Positions 16,648 to 24,225 of a DNA stretch of 35,874 bases are shown here, piece after piece. Under the pieces are notes generated by a model. The model did not search any database. It was not told where the DNA came from and saw only the letters and a list, made by a program, of their open reading frames with translations. Within the stretch, counting starts at the first letter, position 1, and each line of letters begins with the position of its first letter. The position numbers were made by a program, and so were the translations under genes. This stretch comes from an uncultured Thermoleophilia bacterium (lineage in GTDB: Bacteria; Actinomycetota; Thermoleophilia; UBA2241): the NCBI GenBank assembly GCA_903862845.1, contig CAIOZS010000002.1, positions 1-35,874 on the forward strand, given 5' to 3'.

Positions 16648-17529
16648 ATGAAGGTCCATCTGGTGGACGGCACGTACGAGCTCTTTCGCAACTTCTTCGG
16701 CGCGCCTCCGAAGCAGAGCCCCGACGGTCGTGAGGTCGGTGCCACCGTCGGCCTGCTGCGGAGCCTCTTCATGCTCGTCTCGACGCCCGGCGTGACGCAC
16801 GTCGCCTGCGCCTTCGACCACGTCATCGAGTCCTTTCGCAACGACCTCTTCCCCGGCTACAAGACGAGCGCCGGCGTCGCGGCAGAACTGCTGGCTCAGT
16901 TTCCCCTCGCGGAACGAGCCGTCGCCGCGCTCGGTATCGTTGTCTGGCCGATGGTGGAACTCGAGGCCGACGATGCCCTGGCCACGGCCGCCTCCCGCTT
17001 CAAGGACGAGCCGGGCGTGGAGCAGGTCGTGATCTGTTCGCCCGACAAGGACCTCGCGCAGGCGGTCTCCGGCGTCGGCGTCGTGTGCTGGGATCGCCGC
17101 CGCGGCATCGTCCTCGACGAGGACGGCGTGCTCGAGAAGTTCGGCGTGCGGCCGCGCTCCATCCCGGATTGGCTGGCGCTCGTCGGGGACGCCGCCGACG
17201 GCCTCCCGGGGATCCCCGCCTGGGGAGCCAAGTCGGCCTCGGCGGTCCTGTCGCGCTACGCTCATCTCGAGGCTATTCCGGAGGATCCCGGCCGGCTCGG
17301 GCTTCCCCTCGGGCGCGCCTCCCGCCTCGTCGAGAGCCTCGCGGCTCACCGCGAGGAGGCTCTGCTCTACCGGCGCCTGGCGACTCTGCGCGATGACGCT
17401 CCGCTCGAGGAAGAGCTTGCCGCTCTTGAGTGGCGCGGTGCGAGCGCGGGGCTGGAGGACCTGTGCCGTGAACTGGGCGACGAGGGGCTGAAGAAGCGCG
17501 TCAGCGGGCGCCGCGGCGCTTCAGCCTGA
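16648..17529 (+). CDS. Stand-alone FEN/5'-3' exonuclease (H3TH) family protein
   Basis: 293 aa. ATG 16648 follows TTAGGAGCAGC, an excellent ribosome-binding site, so a GTG 18 bases earlier is less likely. Metal-binding and fold motifs appear in order: VHLVDGTYELFR (Asp), VACAFDHVIESFRNDLFPGYK, WPMVELEADDALAT (Glu-Ala-Asp-Asp), VICSPDKDLAQAV and LVGDAADGLPGIPAWGAKSA, the helix-three-turn-helix with G-D-x-x-D-x-x-P-G. This matches the 5' nuclease domain of DNA polymerase I and related free-standing exonucleases, which remove flaps or RNA primers. There is no polymerase domain, and the length is typical for free-standing actinobacterial homologues. It converges with the SNF2 gene, whose stop lies 23 bp downstream. 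Confidence 0.88.
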   Translation: MKVHLVDGTYELFRNFFGAPPKQSPDGREVGATVGLLRSLFMLVSTPGVTHVACAFDHVIESFRNDLFPGYKTSAGVAAELLAQFPLAERAVAALGIVVWPMVELEADDALATAASRFKDEPGVEQVVICSPDKDLAQAVSGVGVVCWDRRRGIVLDEDGVLEKFGVRPRSIPDWLALVGDAADGLPGIPAWGAKSASAVLSRYAHLEAIPEDPGRLGLPLGRASRLVESLAAHREEALLYRRLATLRDDAPLEEELAALEWRGASAGLEDLCRELGDEGLKKRVSGRRGASA

Positions 17530-17552
17530 GGAGGCTCTTGCCTGGCGGCCGG

Positions 17553-19736
17553 TCAGCGTGAGCCGGGCGCCCAGCCCTCGTCGGGCCGCGCCCCAGACGT
17601 CCTCCCCAGCAGCTCCGCCAGCCGGCCACTGTCAACAAGCTGCACGCCTCGATGCTCGGCCAGCCGCGTGGCATCTGCCGAGAACCCGGCTGGGCAGATC
17701 AGCGCGAGCCGGCCACCCGGATCGTCCACGGGAACGACGCCGGCGATGGCTCTGACGACCTCCACCCCGAGCGGCGCGGGGTGGTTCTCGCAGCGGATGT
17801 ACAAGGTCGTCGCCACGCCCACCACGTCCTCCCGCCGCGCGATCACGTCGACGCCACCGTCACGGGATCCCTGGGTGAGCTCCGTCTTGTACCCGAGATC
17901 TCGAAACAGCCTCTGCACGAATCCCTCGAACTGGCGGGCGCTCATGTCCGCGTACTTGAGCGCACCGGCGAGCGGGCTTCGCGCCGCGGGTTTCTGGGGT
18001 GGTTGCAGCCCGAACAGGCCGAAGAGCTCCTGCGCAGAAAGGACGCGCTCGAGATCCATGCTCACTTGATCGATGACCGTGTCGAAGAGAAGCTGCTTGG
18101 CCTCGAGCAGGCCGGCGATTCTCTCTTCGATCGTGCCTGAGCACGTGTACGTGTACACGTCGACGGACGACGTCTGGCCCATGCGGTGGCTGCGGTCCTC
18201 AGCCTGCTTCTCGCTGGCCGGATTCCACCAGCGGTCGAAGTGCACCACGTAGGACGCCTCCTGCAGGTTGAGACCCTGACCCCCGGCCTTCAGCGACAGG
18301 ATCATGACGCCATGACGTGAGTCGGCCTTGAAGCGACCCACGGCGCCGTGGCGCTCCTCCTGGGACATCGCCCCCGTGTACGTCAGGGGGGCGTGCTGCA
18401 CCAGCCCGCGGGCGATCGCCGCGACGCCAAAAGACGCGTCCGTGAACTGCGAGAACACGAGCGCGCGGTGATCCTCGGCGCGCAGCACCTCCAGGCGCTC
18501 CCGCAGATCGGCGAGCTTGGCAGACTCCCCCGTCGCGGGGCAGAAGTTGCAGATCTGCTTGAGCCTGGTGATGAGGCTGAGGACATGGGTGATGCTCACC
18601 GTCTCACCCCGCGATCGCAGCTCCACGACGCCCTGCTGCTCGGCCATGTCGTAGGCCTTGCGCTGAGCGACGGTCAGATCGAGCATCACGCTGTGGAGGC
18701 GTTTGGGGGGCAGCTCCGTGAGCACGTCCGACTTTCGCCGCCGGAGCTGCAGCTCCCGGTGCCGCTCGAGCAGAAGCCCATCGACGGCCAGCGGCGCGAC
18801 CGAATCCCCGGCCTCATTGGGCTGCAGGAGCTCCATGATCGAGGCGAGATCGTCGATGGAGTTCTCGAGCGGGGTCCCGGTGAGTGCCCACGACCGTGAT
18901 CGCGGAAGCGCCTTGCAGGCCGCACTTACAGAGGTCGCGCGATTCTTGATCTTCTGCGCCTCGTCGAGGATCGCGACCCCCCACGTTCTGCGGCGCGGGC
19001 CGCAGTCGCGGTCGTGCGTGAGGTCTGAGCGCAGCGACTCGTAGGTGGTCACGAAGATGTGCGCCGGGTAGGCCCACGCCATGGCGCGCTGCTGGGCAGT
19101 ACCCCTGATGGTGCTCACGCGCAGCTCCGGCGCCCACTTCTTGATCTCGCCACGCCACTGATACACGAGGCTCGCCGGTGCGACGATGAGGGCGGACTCG
19201 ACGGCCCCCTCATGGAACAGGATGCGCAGCGCCGCGATAGCCTGGACCGTCTTTCCGAGGCCCATGTCGTCGGCGAGAAGCACCTCGGGCCTGGAGACGA
19301 GCACGCGGACCCCGTCGAGCTGAAATGGCAAAAGCTCGCCGGGCCAATCCAGGACCGAGGCCCCGGAGGGAAACAGCAGCTCCACGGGTGGCGCGAGAAG
19401 AAGACGCAGGCGCTCGCGCAGCGAAGGCCCGTGAGCGACGGCCGCGGGCAGGCGGATGCCCGCCATGACGCCGGGTCCCACGGGGCCCGCGGCGCGGACA
19501 CCGGATGAAGACCGCGGCTCGAGGGAGTCGCCGAGCCGCAGGGCGCAGGGCGGCGACGCCACGAGGCGCACAGCCACGCGCCGACAGGCGCCGCCACCGA
19601 GCGCCGAGACGTCCGTCGCCTGGACCGGCCGGGCGTCGAGCCCGAGCGCGCTCCGCGCGGCGGCGGCGGGGCGCGGAGCCGGCAGCCGCAGGCGCCGCGG
19701 CGACGCCGGCGCGGCCTTCCTACTGAACAGCCCCAA
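17553..19736 (-). CDS. SNF2-type helicase with C-terminal Mrr-like domain
   Basis: 727 aa from TTG 19736, overlapping the preceding gene by 17 bp. After a basic, Pro/Ala-rich N-terminus of about 120 residues, the two RecA lobes follow: LADDMGLGKTVQA (motif I, about 154-166), LDEAQKIKN (motif II, about 258), ALTGTPLENS (motif III, about 288), a TGAMSQEERHGAVGRFK block, LSLKAGGQGLNLQEAS and EDRSHRMGQ (motif VI). The last 125 residues resemble Mrr_cat: MSARQFEGFVQRLFRDLGY and SRDGGVDVIARREDVVG, then YIRCENHPAPLGVEVVR where the usual Q-x-K is R-C-E. The ATPase should translocate on double-stranded DNA. The nuclease may be inactive or altered. It is the last gene of a five-gene coupled operon with BrxD-like ATPases. 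Confidence 0.88.
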   Translation of the reverse strand: MGLFSRKAAPASPRRLRLPAPRPAAAARSALGLDARPVQATDVSALGGGACRRVAVRLVASPPCALRLGDSLEPRSSSGVRAAGPVGPGVMAGIRLPAAVAHGPSLRERLRLLLAPPVELLFPSGASVLDWPGELLPFQLDGVRVLVSRPEVLLADDMGLGKTVQAIAALRILFHEGAVESALIVAPASLVYQWRGEIKKWAPELRVSTIRGTAQQRAMAWAYPAHIFVTTYESLRSDLTHDRDCGPRRRTWGVAILDEAQKIKNRATSVSAACKALPRSRSWALTGTPLENSIDDLASIMELLQPNEAGDSVAPLAVDGLLLERHRELQLRRRKSDVLTELPPKRLHSVMLDLTVAQRKAYDMAEQQGVVELRSRGETVSITHVLSLITRLKQICNFCPATGESAKLADLRERLEVLRAEDHRALVFSQFTDASFGVAAIARGLVQHAPLTYTGAMSQEERHGAVGRFKADSRHGVMILSLKAGGQGLNLQEASYVVHFDRWWNPASEKQAEDRSHRMGQTSSVDVYTYTCSGTIEERIAGLLEAKQLLFDTVIDQVSMDLERVLSAQELFGLFGLQPPQKPAARSPLAGALKYADMSARQFEGFVQRLFRDLGYKTELTQGSRDGGVDVIARREDVVGVATTLYIRCENHPAPLGVEVVRAIAGVVPVDDPGGRLALICPAGFSADATRLAEHRGVQLVDSGRLAELLGRTSGARPDEGWAPGSR

Positions 19737-20286
19737 GCCCGCTCACGTCCTCGCCGCGAGCCTCGCGGAGCCCGGCTGCGGCCCTCTCGAAGGGCTCCGC
19801 CAGCAGACCGGCCGCCCGCAGCCGGTCGACCAAGGTGCGTTCGGGCGAGCCGCCCGCGGGGCGCCCCGACGACCAGAGCAGGTGCAGCTCTGCGGCGTCC
19901 ACGTCCTCGCCCTGCTCATCGGCGCCGCTTGCGAGCGGGGCCGTCTGAGCGGCGACCCTGCAGGTGGCGACGGGCGTCTCGATCTCTCCGGCGAAAAAGC
20001 CCGGATCGACCTCATCCGCCATGGCGAAGACGACCAGCGGACGTGAGGTGGCGGCGCTGAAGAGCGCGGTGGTGAGCTCTCGCGCCGCGCGCCGCCTGAG
20101 ATCTTGTGGTCTCCAGAGGACTGTGCGCGGCGTCTCGACCCTGGAGTAGACGAACTCAACGGGCTCGCCTTTGAGGTTCATCACGAAGAGCGCGCCGTCG
20201 TAGCCCCCGGCCGCGTCGCGAATCACCCTGAGGAATCCTGCCACGTGGGCGCCGACGCCGTCGGTGGCACGGAAGGGGATGCTCAA
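19720..20286 (-). CDS. Unrecognised 188-aa protein of the BrxD-like operon
   Basis: The start is probably TTG 20286, overlapping the TGA of the ATPase gene (TTGA); a longer frame upstream runs inside that gene and has shadow-like composition. No family is recognised. The first 110 residues look like a compact alpha/beta domain: FRATDGVGAHVAGFLRVIRD, YDGALFVMNLKGEPVEFVYS, VLWRPQDLRRRAAREL and TSRPLVVFAMADEVDPGFF. The C-terminal part is acidic then helical (GADEQGEDVDAAELHLLW, LVDRLRAAGLLAEPFERAA). There is no signal or membrane segment. Its fixed position between a P-loop ATPase and a SNF2 helicase suggests an adaptor or effector subunit. A GTG a few codons later is an alternative start. Confidence 0.7.
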   Translation of the reverse strand: MSIPFRATDGVGAHVAGFLRVIRDAAGGYDGALFVMNLKGEPVEFVYSRVETPRTVLWRPQDLRRRAARELTTALFSAATSRPLVVFAMADEVDPGFFAGEIETPVATCRVAAQTAPLASGADEQGEDVDAAELHLLWSSGRPAGGSPERTLVDRLRAAGLLAEPFERAAAGLREARGEDVSGLGAVQ

Positions 20287-21548
20287 GGCGCGGCCGCCTG
20301 GTCGCCCGGCTCGTCGTCTTCGACGGGCTTCTCGAGCAGGGCGTCTTCGGCGTAGTCGTCGGCGATGTGCTGTACCTCGATCTCGGGCTCGTAGGCCGGC
20401 GCCACGCGATTGAGGTCCCAGGTCGTGATCCACGAGCGTACATACTCACGCATCTGCCGGCCCGTCTTGAGCGAGGCGTCGAGCGTCGCGGGCACGCAGT
20501 CATACGCTGTGGCGTAGATGACCGCGAGCGTCGCGAGCACCTCCTCGAGGTCGTCCTGCGACGGCTCGCGAAGCCGCAAGAGCTCCTGGTCGACGGCGTC
20601 CATGGCGAGCTCGGCGAGACTGGCCGTGAGGACGCTCTCGGGATCGCCGCGCAGACGGAAGCGGAAGCCGATCTGGTTGCGGTCGTCCTTCTCGTCGATG
20701 ACCGCCGAAGCGTAGTCGGGCGTGACTGCGCCGACGGCGAGAAGACCGGGGACGGCGTGATCATCGGCAAGCCCCAGCAGCCGGGCAAGCTCCGCATAGG
20801 CTCTGCCTCGCTGGAGCACCGTGTACCGGCCCATCAGCTCGAGCTCGTCAAGGAGGATCACCCAGCCGTCGTAGCCCGCGGCGCACAGCAGTCTGGCCAT
20901 GAACGTGAAGCGCTGACGCGCGAGGTCCTTGATGGCGATCTTCTCGAGGGCGAAGCGCTTGGCGTCGCCGGTCTGGCGAAGGCCCTCACGCAGGCGGCCC
21001 ACCTGCATGGCGCCGCCCTCCCAGAACCCGATCAGCTCGTCCTGCATGTCGGTATCCGCCCCCGCCTGCTCGAAGAGCCACGTCGTGGCCGCGAACCGGG
21101 AGTTCAGATCAGAGCCCTGCAACCAGAGGCTGAGCGCGGCGAACCGCGGGCTCTGGGTGCTCAGGCGGCTGACGGCGATGTCGCGCAAGGCGTCGCCGAC
21201 GACGTTCTCGCAGACCAGGCTGTCGACCGCGGCGCGAAACACCTTGAGCGGGTCGAACAGCTGCGTCTCTTTTGAGATGACGACCTTGCTGACCGCGAAG
21301 TTCTCCTGGCGCGCCTTGTGACTGAGGTACTCGAGCACGTGGGACTTGCCGCCGCCGAAGTCGGCGGCGACCAGCATCCCGCGCGGCCGCCGGCCGCCGG
21401 AAACGCTCCCGCGCAGCTCCGCGAGGCGGGCGTCAAAGACGCCGAGGACTTCGTGAGCCGAGCAGCCCAGGGCGCTGACGGCGTCCCGGTTGGGGACGCC
21501 GGCGCGCAGCGCCTCGATGGCTCGGCGGGCAGAGACCCGGACGTTCAT
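20283..21548 (-). CDS. BrxD-like (PF10923/DUF2791) P-loop ATPase
   Basis: 421 aa from ATG 21548, overlapping the TGA of the preceding gene (ATGA). The sequence opens SARRAIEALRAGVPNRDAVS, the hallmark N-terminus of the BrxC/BrxD-type ATPase family. Walker A is AADFGGGKSHVLEYL (about 61-75), Walker B is WVILLDELELMGRY (about 229-242, Asp234-Glu235), and GLLAVGAVTPDYASAV sits where the sensor strand is expected. A FRFRLRGDPESVL segment and an acidic C-terminus follow. In BREX type 2 loci BrxD accompanies helicase and PglZ genes; none of PglX, PglZ or PglW is seen here. The gene sits in a different five-gene context with a degenerate paralogue and a SNF2 helicase. An ATP-dependent DNA-sensing role is inferred from the family. 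Confidence 0.85.
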   Translation of the reverse strand: MNVRVSARRAIEALRAGVPNRDAVSALGCSAHEVLGVFDARLAELRGSVSGGRRPRGMLVAADFGGGKSHVLEYLSHKARQENFAVSKVVISKETQLFDPLKVFRAAVDSLVCENVVGDALRDIAVSRLSTQSPRFAALSLWLQGSDLNSRFAATTWLFEQAGADTDMQDELIGFWEGGAMQVGRLREGLRQTGDAKRFALEKIAIKDLARQRFTFMARLLCAAGYDGWVILLDELELMGRYTVLQRGRAYAELARLLGLADDHAVPGLLAVGAVTPDYASAVIDEKDDRNQIGFRFRLRGDPESVLTASLAELAMDAVDQELLRLREPSQDDLEEVLATLAVIYATAYDCVPATLDASLKTGRQMREYVRSWITTWDLNRVAPAYEPEIEVQHIADDYAEDALLEKPVEDDEPGDQAAAP

Positions 21549-22516
21549 GCCGCACCCCCCTGCGCCGCCGCGATGCGCACCATGGGCGCGTACGGGTCTG
21601 GATAGCTGCGGTCGCGGACGTCGTCCCAGATGCGGTTTCGGAGCGCCCTGTACTTCTGCAGGCTGCGATTGCTGGAGTCGTCGAGCAGCGCCTCGGGAGC
21701 AGACACCACGACCAGAAGGCCCTCCATCTCGTCGGTCGCGTCGATGAACTGGCGGAGCACCTCGTAGGCATCCCACAGGGCCGCCGGAGTGTAGTAGATC
21801 TCGCCTTCGGGAACGTCGCGCCGATGCGTCGCCGCGAGCGCGCGCAGATCGAGGTTGACGACGAGGCCGGACCCGCCGGTGTAGCGGATCCAGCGCGCCG
21901 CCGAGACGAGCATGGCCCTCGCGTTGTGACGCCCGATGCGCTGGTAGATCTGCAAGGGCTTCACCGCGCTGATGAGCCGCAGGTCGCCCCTCAGCCAATC
22001 GAGAATGGACGTGCAGCTCTGCCGCCCGCTGGCGTCGTCCTCCAGCTGCGCCAGGCAGAGCTGAGCCATGGCCACGCGGAAATCCTTGGCCAGCGTGTAG
22101 TTCCTGATGACGCTCACGGTGAGGCGCTTCTGCAGCTCTCGCCGCACGATGTTGGGATCGACCTCGTTGCGGGCGGCGAGCGTCGCTATAGTCAGGGGTC
22201 CGTCGGCCACCAGGTAAGGTTCGGAGGCGAGCGCCGCGTTCACGCGGTCGGCCAGTGCGCTCCAGTCGATCTGCGCGGCAACCGCGAAGAAGACCTGCTG
22301 GATCATGCTGATCCTGGTCTGCGCGGCCGCGACGCGGACGCCGGTGAAGCCGAGACGCTCGCTGCTGTGCTTGAGATCTCGCTCCAGGCGGTCGAGCGCC
22401 GCGGCGTCGGCGCCTACGGCGAACTTGACCGCGGCGCCTCCGTCGCGGACGAAGCTCGAGAGGTAGTCGTCGGCGAGAAAGGCGGCGTAGTCTGCGGCGT
22501 TGATCTGCGGAGTCAC
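21545..22516 (-). CDS. BrxD-like paralogue with degenerate P-loop
   Basis: 323 aa from GTG 22516, with GAGGT eight bases upstream and four bases after the preceding stop. The N-terminal YLSSFVRDGGAAVKFAVGAD has the layout of the strand leading into a P-loop in BrxD-type ATPases, but the G-x-x-x-x-G-K-S/T is replaced by GADAAALDR (about 35-43). Downstream, TRISMIQQVFFAVAAQIDW, then GSGLVVNLDLRALAAT (about 216-230) at the Walker B position lacking the Asp-Glu pair, and EGLLVVVSAPEALLDD parallel the active paralogue encoded next. I infer a catalytically dead ATPase that pairs with it. No other family is suggested. The overlap ATGA with the next gene supports a fixed stoichiometry. Confidence 0.65.
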   Translation of the reverse strand: MTPQINAADYAAFLADDYLSSFVRDGGAAVKFAVGADAAALDRLERDLKHSSERLGFTGVRVAAAQTRISMIQQVFFAVAAQIDWSALADRVNAALASEPYLVADGPLTIATLAARNEVDPNIVRRELQKRLTVSVIRNYTLAKDFRVAMAQLCLAQLEDDASGRQSCTSILDWLRGDLRLISAVKPLQIYQRIGRHNARAMLVSAARWIRYTGGSGLVVNLDLRALAATHRRDVPEGEIYYTPAALWDAYEVLRQFIDATDEMEGLLVVVSAPEALLDDSSNRSLQKYRALRNRIWDDVRDRSYPDPYAPMVRIAAAQGGAA

Positions 22517-22520
22517 GGCG

Positions 22521-23315
22521 TTAGACCTCGAAGCCTATGGAGGTGTAGTCCACGCGGCGCCCATCTTCTCCCACGACGGTGATCATGCCGGACGCCGCCT
22601 TGGTGCCGGTGCTCCGCCCAAAGTGGACGCGAGCGCCTTTGCGGGTCACGCGCTCGCCGCTCTGCTCCAGGAGGTAGAGGTCGCGGCCGAGCTCGGGCTT
22701 TGAGTACTCCCTGCTGCTCCCCGGGGCGATGGTGAGCGCCGCGTATACATGGTCGACGCGCACGTCAGGTCCGGGCCGGCGACCGCCGGCGCGCAGATGC
22801 CTGGCGTGGTCCCAGGCGACGTAGAGCGACTCGAGAAACTGGGTCGCCTTGAATCGCGGCGGCCGCGCCTGGACCGCTTTGAGGTGTGTCACGAGGGCGG
22901 ACGGCCGCACGCTGCGATAGGGCTTGCGATCGATGAAGACGCAGCGCCGCGCCGCGTCCACCTTGACGAGGCTCGGGTAGCAGACGATGGTGCCCTCTTC
23001 GACGCTCACCTGGAGACCACTCGCGGCAGCGTCGGCAACGAGCTCGGCGGTGAACCCGCCATCGGCGAAATAGGCGGTCTCCTCCTCTTCGGAGAGCCCC
23101 CACGACTGCGCGGCGCTGAGGGTCTCCGCGCGGGCGGCCTGCAGGTGGCCCTCGAGCTCCGCCAGGGCCTTGGCAAGCGCACTCAGGTCGCCGACGCGAG
23201 CTGCCTTCTGGCCGGCCTTGAGGCCGCTGGTCAGCCTGGCCACCGATTTCAATGCCGTTTCGATGCGGCGCTGCGTCTCTTCGCAGGCTCCTTCAAGAAC
23301 TGCCCCGTCTGTCAC
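22521..23315 (-). CDS. Unrecognised 264-aa first protein of the BrxD-like operon
   Basis: GTG 23315 is chosen because GGAGGT lies seven bases upstream. The first 100 residues are helical and coiled-coil-like (ETQRRIETALKSVARLTS, LSALAKALAELEGHLQAARA). The rest is a mixed domain with conserved-looking blocks: VCYPSLVKVDAARRCVFIDR, LESLYVAWDHARHLR, VDHVYAALTIAPGSSREYSK and LGRDLYLLEQSGE, ending in beta-rich TGTKAASGMITVVGED. I know no named domain for this; the layout (coiled coil plus a possible DNA- or partner-binding module) would suit a sensor or scaffold. It is the first gene of the five-gene operon, so its upstream region (23316-23513) must hold the promoter, next to a long stem-loop. Confidence 0.7.
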   Translation of the reverse strand: MTDGAVLEGACEETQRRIETALKSVARLTSGLKAGQKAARVGDLSALAKALAELEGHLQAARAETLSAAQSWGLSEEEETAYFADGGFTAELVADAAASGLQVSVEEGTIVCYPSLVKVDAARRCVFIDRKPYRSVRPSALVTHLKAVQARPPRFKATQFLESLYVAWDHARHLRAGGRRPGPDVRVDHVYAALTIAPGSSREYSKPELGRDLYLLEQSGERVTRKGARVHFGRSTGTKAASGMITVVGEDGRRVDYTSIGFEV

Positions 23316-23427
23316 CTGTGCTACCTCCAGTGCGTCTGCTTGCCAGTAAACATCAGCGGCTACGTCGCGGAGCGCATCTGCGCACGGCGAACAAGGCTCC
23401 GAGCAGCCTCGGCCAGACTCAAGCCAA

Positions 23428-23507
23428 GTTGTGCAAGCTCAGGGCAGCGCATGCCCCACAGGCGGGATTCGCGCCTGGCAGGGCACTGCTGAAGAGCTTG
23501 GCACAAC
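23428..23507. repeat. Long imperfect stem-loop upstream of the BrxD-like operon
   Basis: GTTGTGCAAGCTC (23428-23440) pairs with GAGCTTGGCACAAC (23494-23507), 13 pairs with one bulged G. Inside it CAGGCG (23459-23464) pairs with CGCCTG (23472-23477) across a 7-nt loop. It could be an RNA structure in the operon leader, a recombination site or a remnant of a mobile element. It lies in the 279-bp gene-free stretch 23316-23594, where no -10/-35 was recognised. Confidence 0.5.
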
Positions 23508-23594
23508 GTCGCCATGTTACCTGACGCAGGTGACGGAAGAGTCCCGCGGAAGGCGCCGTCAGGCGGAGCCGATCGTCCACGACTCCGCCTGACG

Positions 23595-23888
23595 ATGGCA
23601 TCCCCCGTGCCGGCGCGCCTGCATCGTGAGCGGCTCGCCGGATATCGCGCGAGGGGCCACACCGTGAAATGCGGGGCGGGTGGACACGTTCTGCCTGAGC
23701 TGGTGGGCAGCGACGCTGCCCGCGAGCTGCTCAAGCCCACACGCGGGCGGCCACGTTCCACGAACCCCAAGGATCACGTGAAGATCCGCCTGGATGCGGA
23801 CGTGCTGGCCGCGTTCAAGCGCACCGGCAGTGGCTGTCAGACGCGGCTGAACAGTGCTCTGCGTAACTGGTTGAGTACGCACGCCTGA
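23595..23888 (+). pseudogene. Chimeric remnant: TOTE helicase tail joined to BrnA tail
   Basis: From ATG 23595 the frame reads PVPARLHRERLAGYRARGHT, matching the last residues of the TOTE helicase encoded just downstream (VLARMHQKRLAGYRAMGYV). It then switches, at about 23690, to VLPELVGSDAARELLKP, RGRPRSTNPKDHVKIRLDAD and WLSTHA. That part is about three-quarters identical to the C-terminal two thirds of the BrnA antitoxin at 31222-31512. DNA similarity with that locus continues some 60 bp past the stop. The product would have an RHH domain but neither a complete BrnA nor a helicase. It is best read as a recombination scar that happens to remain open, and it might still bind BrnA operators. 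Confidence 0.7.
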
Positions 23889-23949
23889 GGTTGGACGCCG
23901 ACATCGAGGAACACGCTCGCCGTGCACGACACCAAGGGGATCGAGAAGC

Positions 23950-24190
23950 CGGCGGCAGTCTGAGAGCCGTGTCGACCTGAAGGGCGTCCGCCACCGAAGG
24001 CTTGTCCGGGTTGTTGTCCTGGTCAGGTTCGACGCGCACCAGCCAAGGCGCGACCGCGTAGCGCTCCCACCACTCGGTCAGGGGCACGACGACCCGCAGA
24101 GGGAGGATCCCGATCGCGTCTTCGCTGACGATCACCGCCGGGCGGGTCTTGCTGATCTCGGCGCCTCGATGCCGCCCGCGGCGGAGGAGG
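23950..24190 (-). pseudogene. MazF/PemK-family toxin remnant
   Basis: On the minus strand a frame reads GAEISKTRPAVIVSEDAIG, LPLRVVVPLTEWWERY, APWLVRVEPDQDN and NPDKPSVADALQVDTA, the core of MazF/PemK-type endoribonuclease toxins. The expected start, M-x-R-G-D-V-x-x-V-D-F-x-P, is missing: only LLRRGRHRG precedes the conserved part, so about eight codons are lost. The C-terminal 20-30 residues (usually R-F-V-R-x-L-G and a helix) are also gone, the break coinciding with the end of the BrnA-like duplicated block. No antitoxin gene is adjacent. It should be inactive. The divergent TOTE gene starts 36 bp away. Confidence 0.65.
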
Positions 24191-24225
24191 TGTCGATTCA
24201 CTCTGGAGACTGAAACAATGCCGGA

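Noticed and set aside
16518-16660. Minus-strand frame ending near 16518 (GDVLILYEEAQGAIAAPFI)
   Set aside because: It looks protein-like for about 35 residues but has no start or ribosome-binding site and runs into the antisense of the FEN gene.
23428-23507. Integron attC site
   Set aside because: The inverted ends (GTTGTGC outward, GCACAAC outward) are reversed relative to the R'' and R' boxes of attC and do not fit GTTRRRY; no integrase is in the window.
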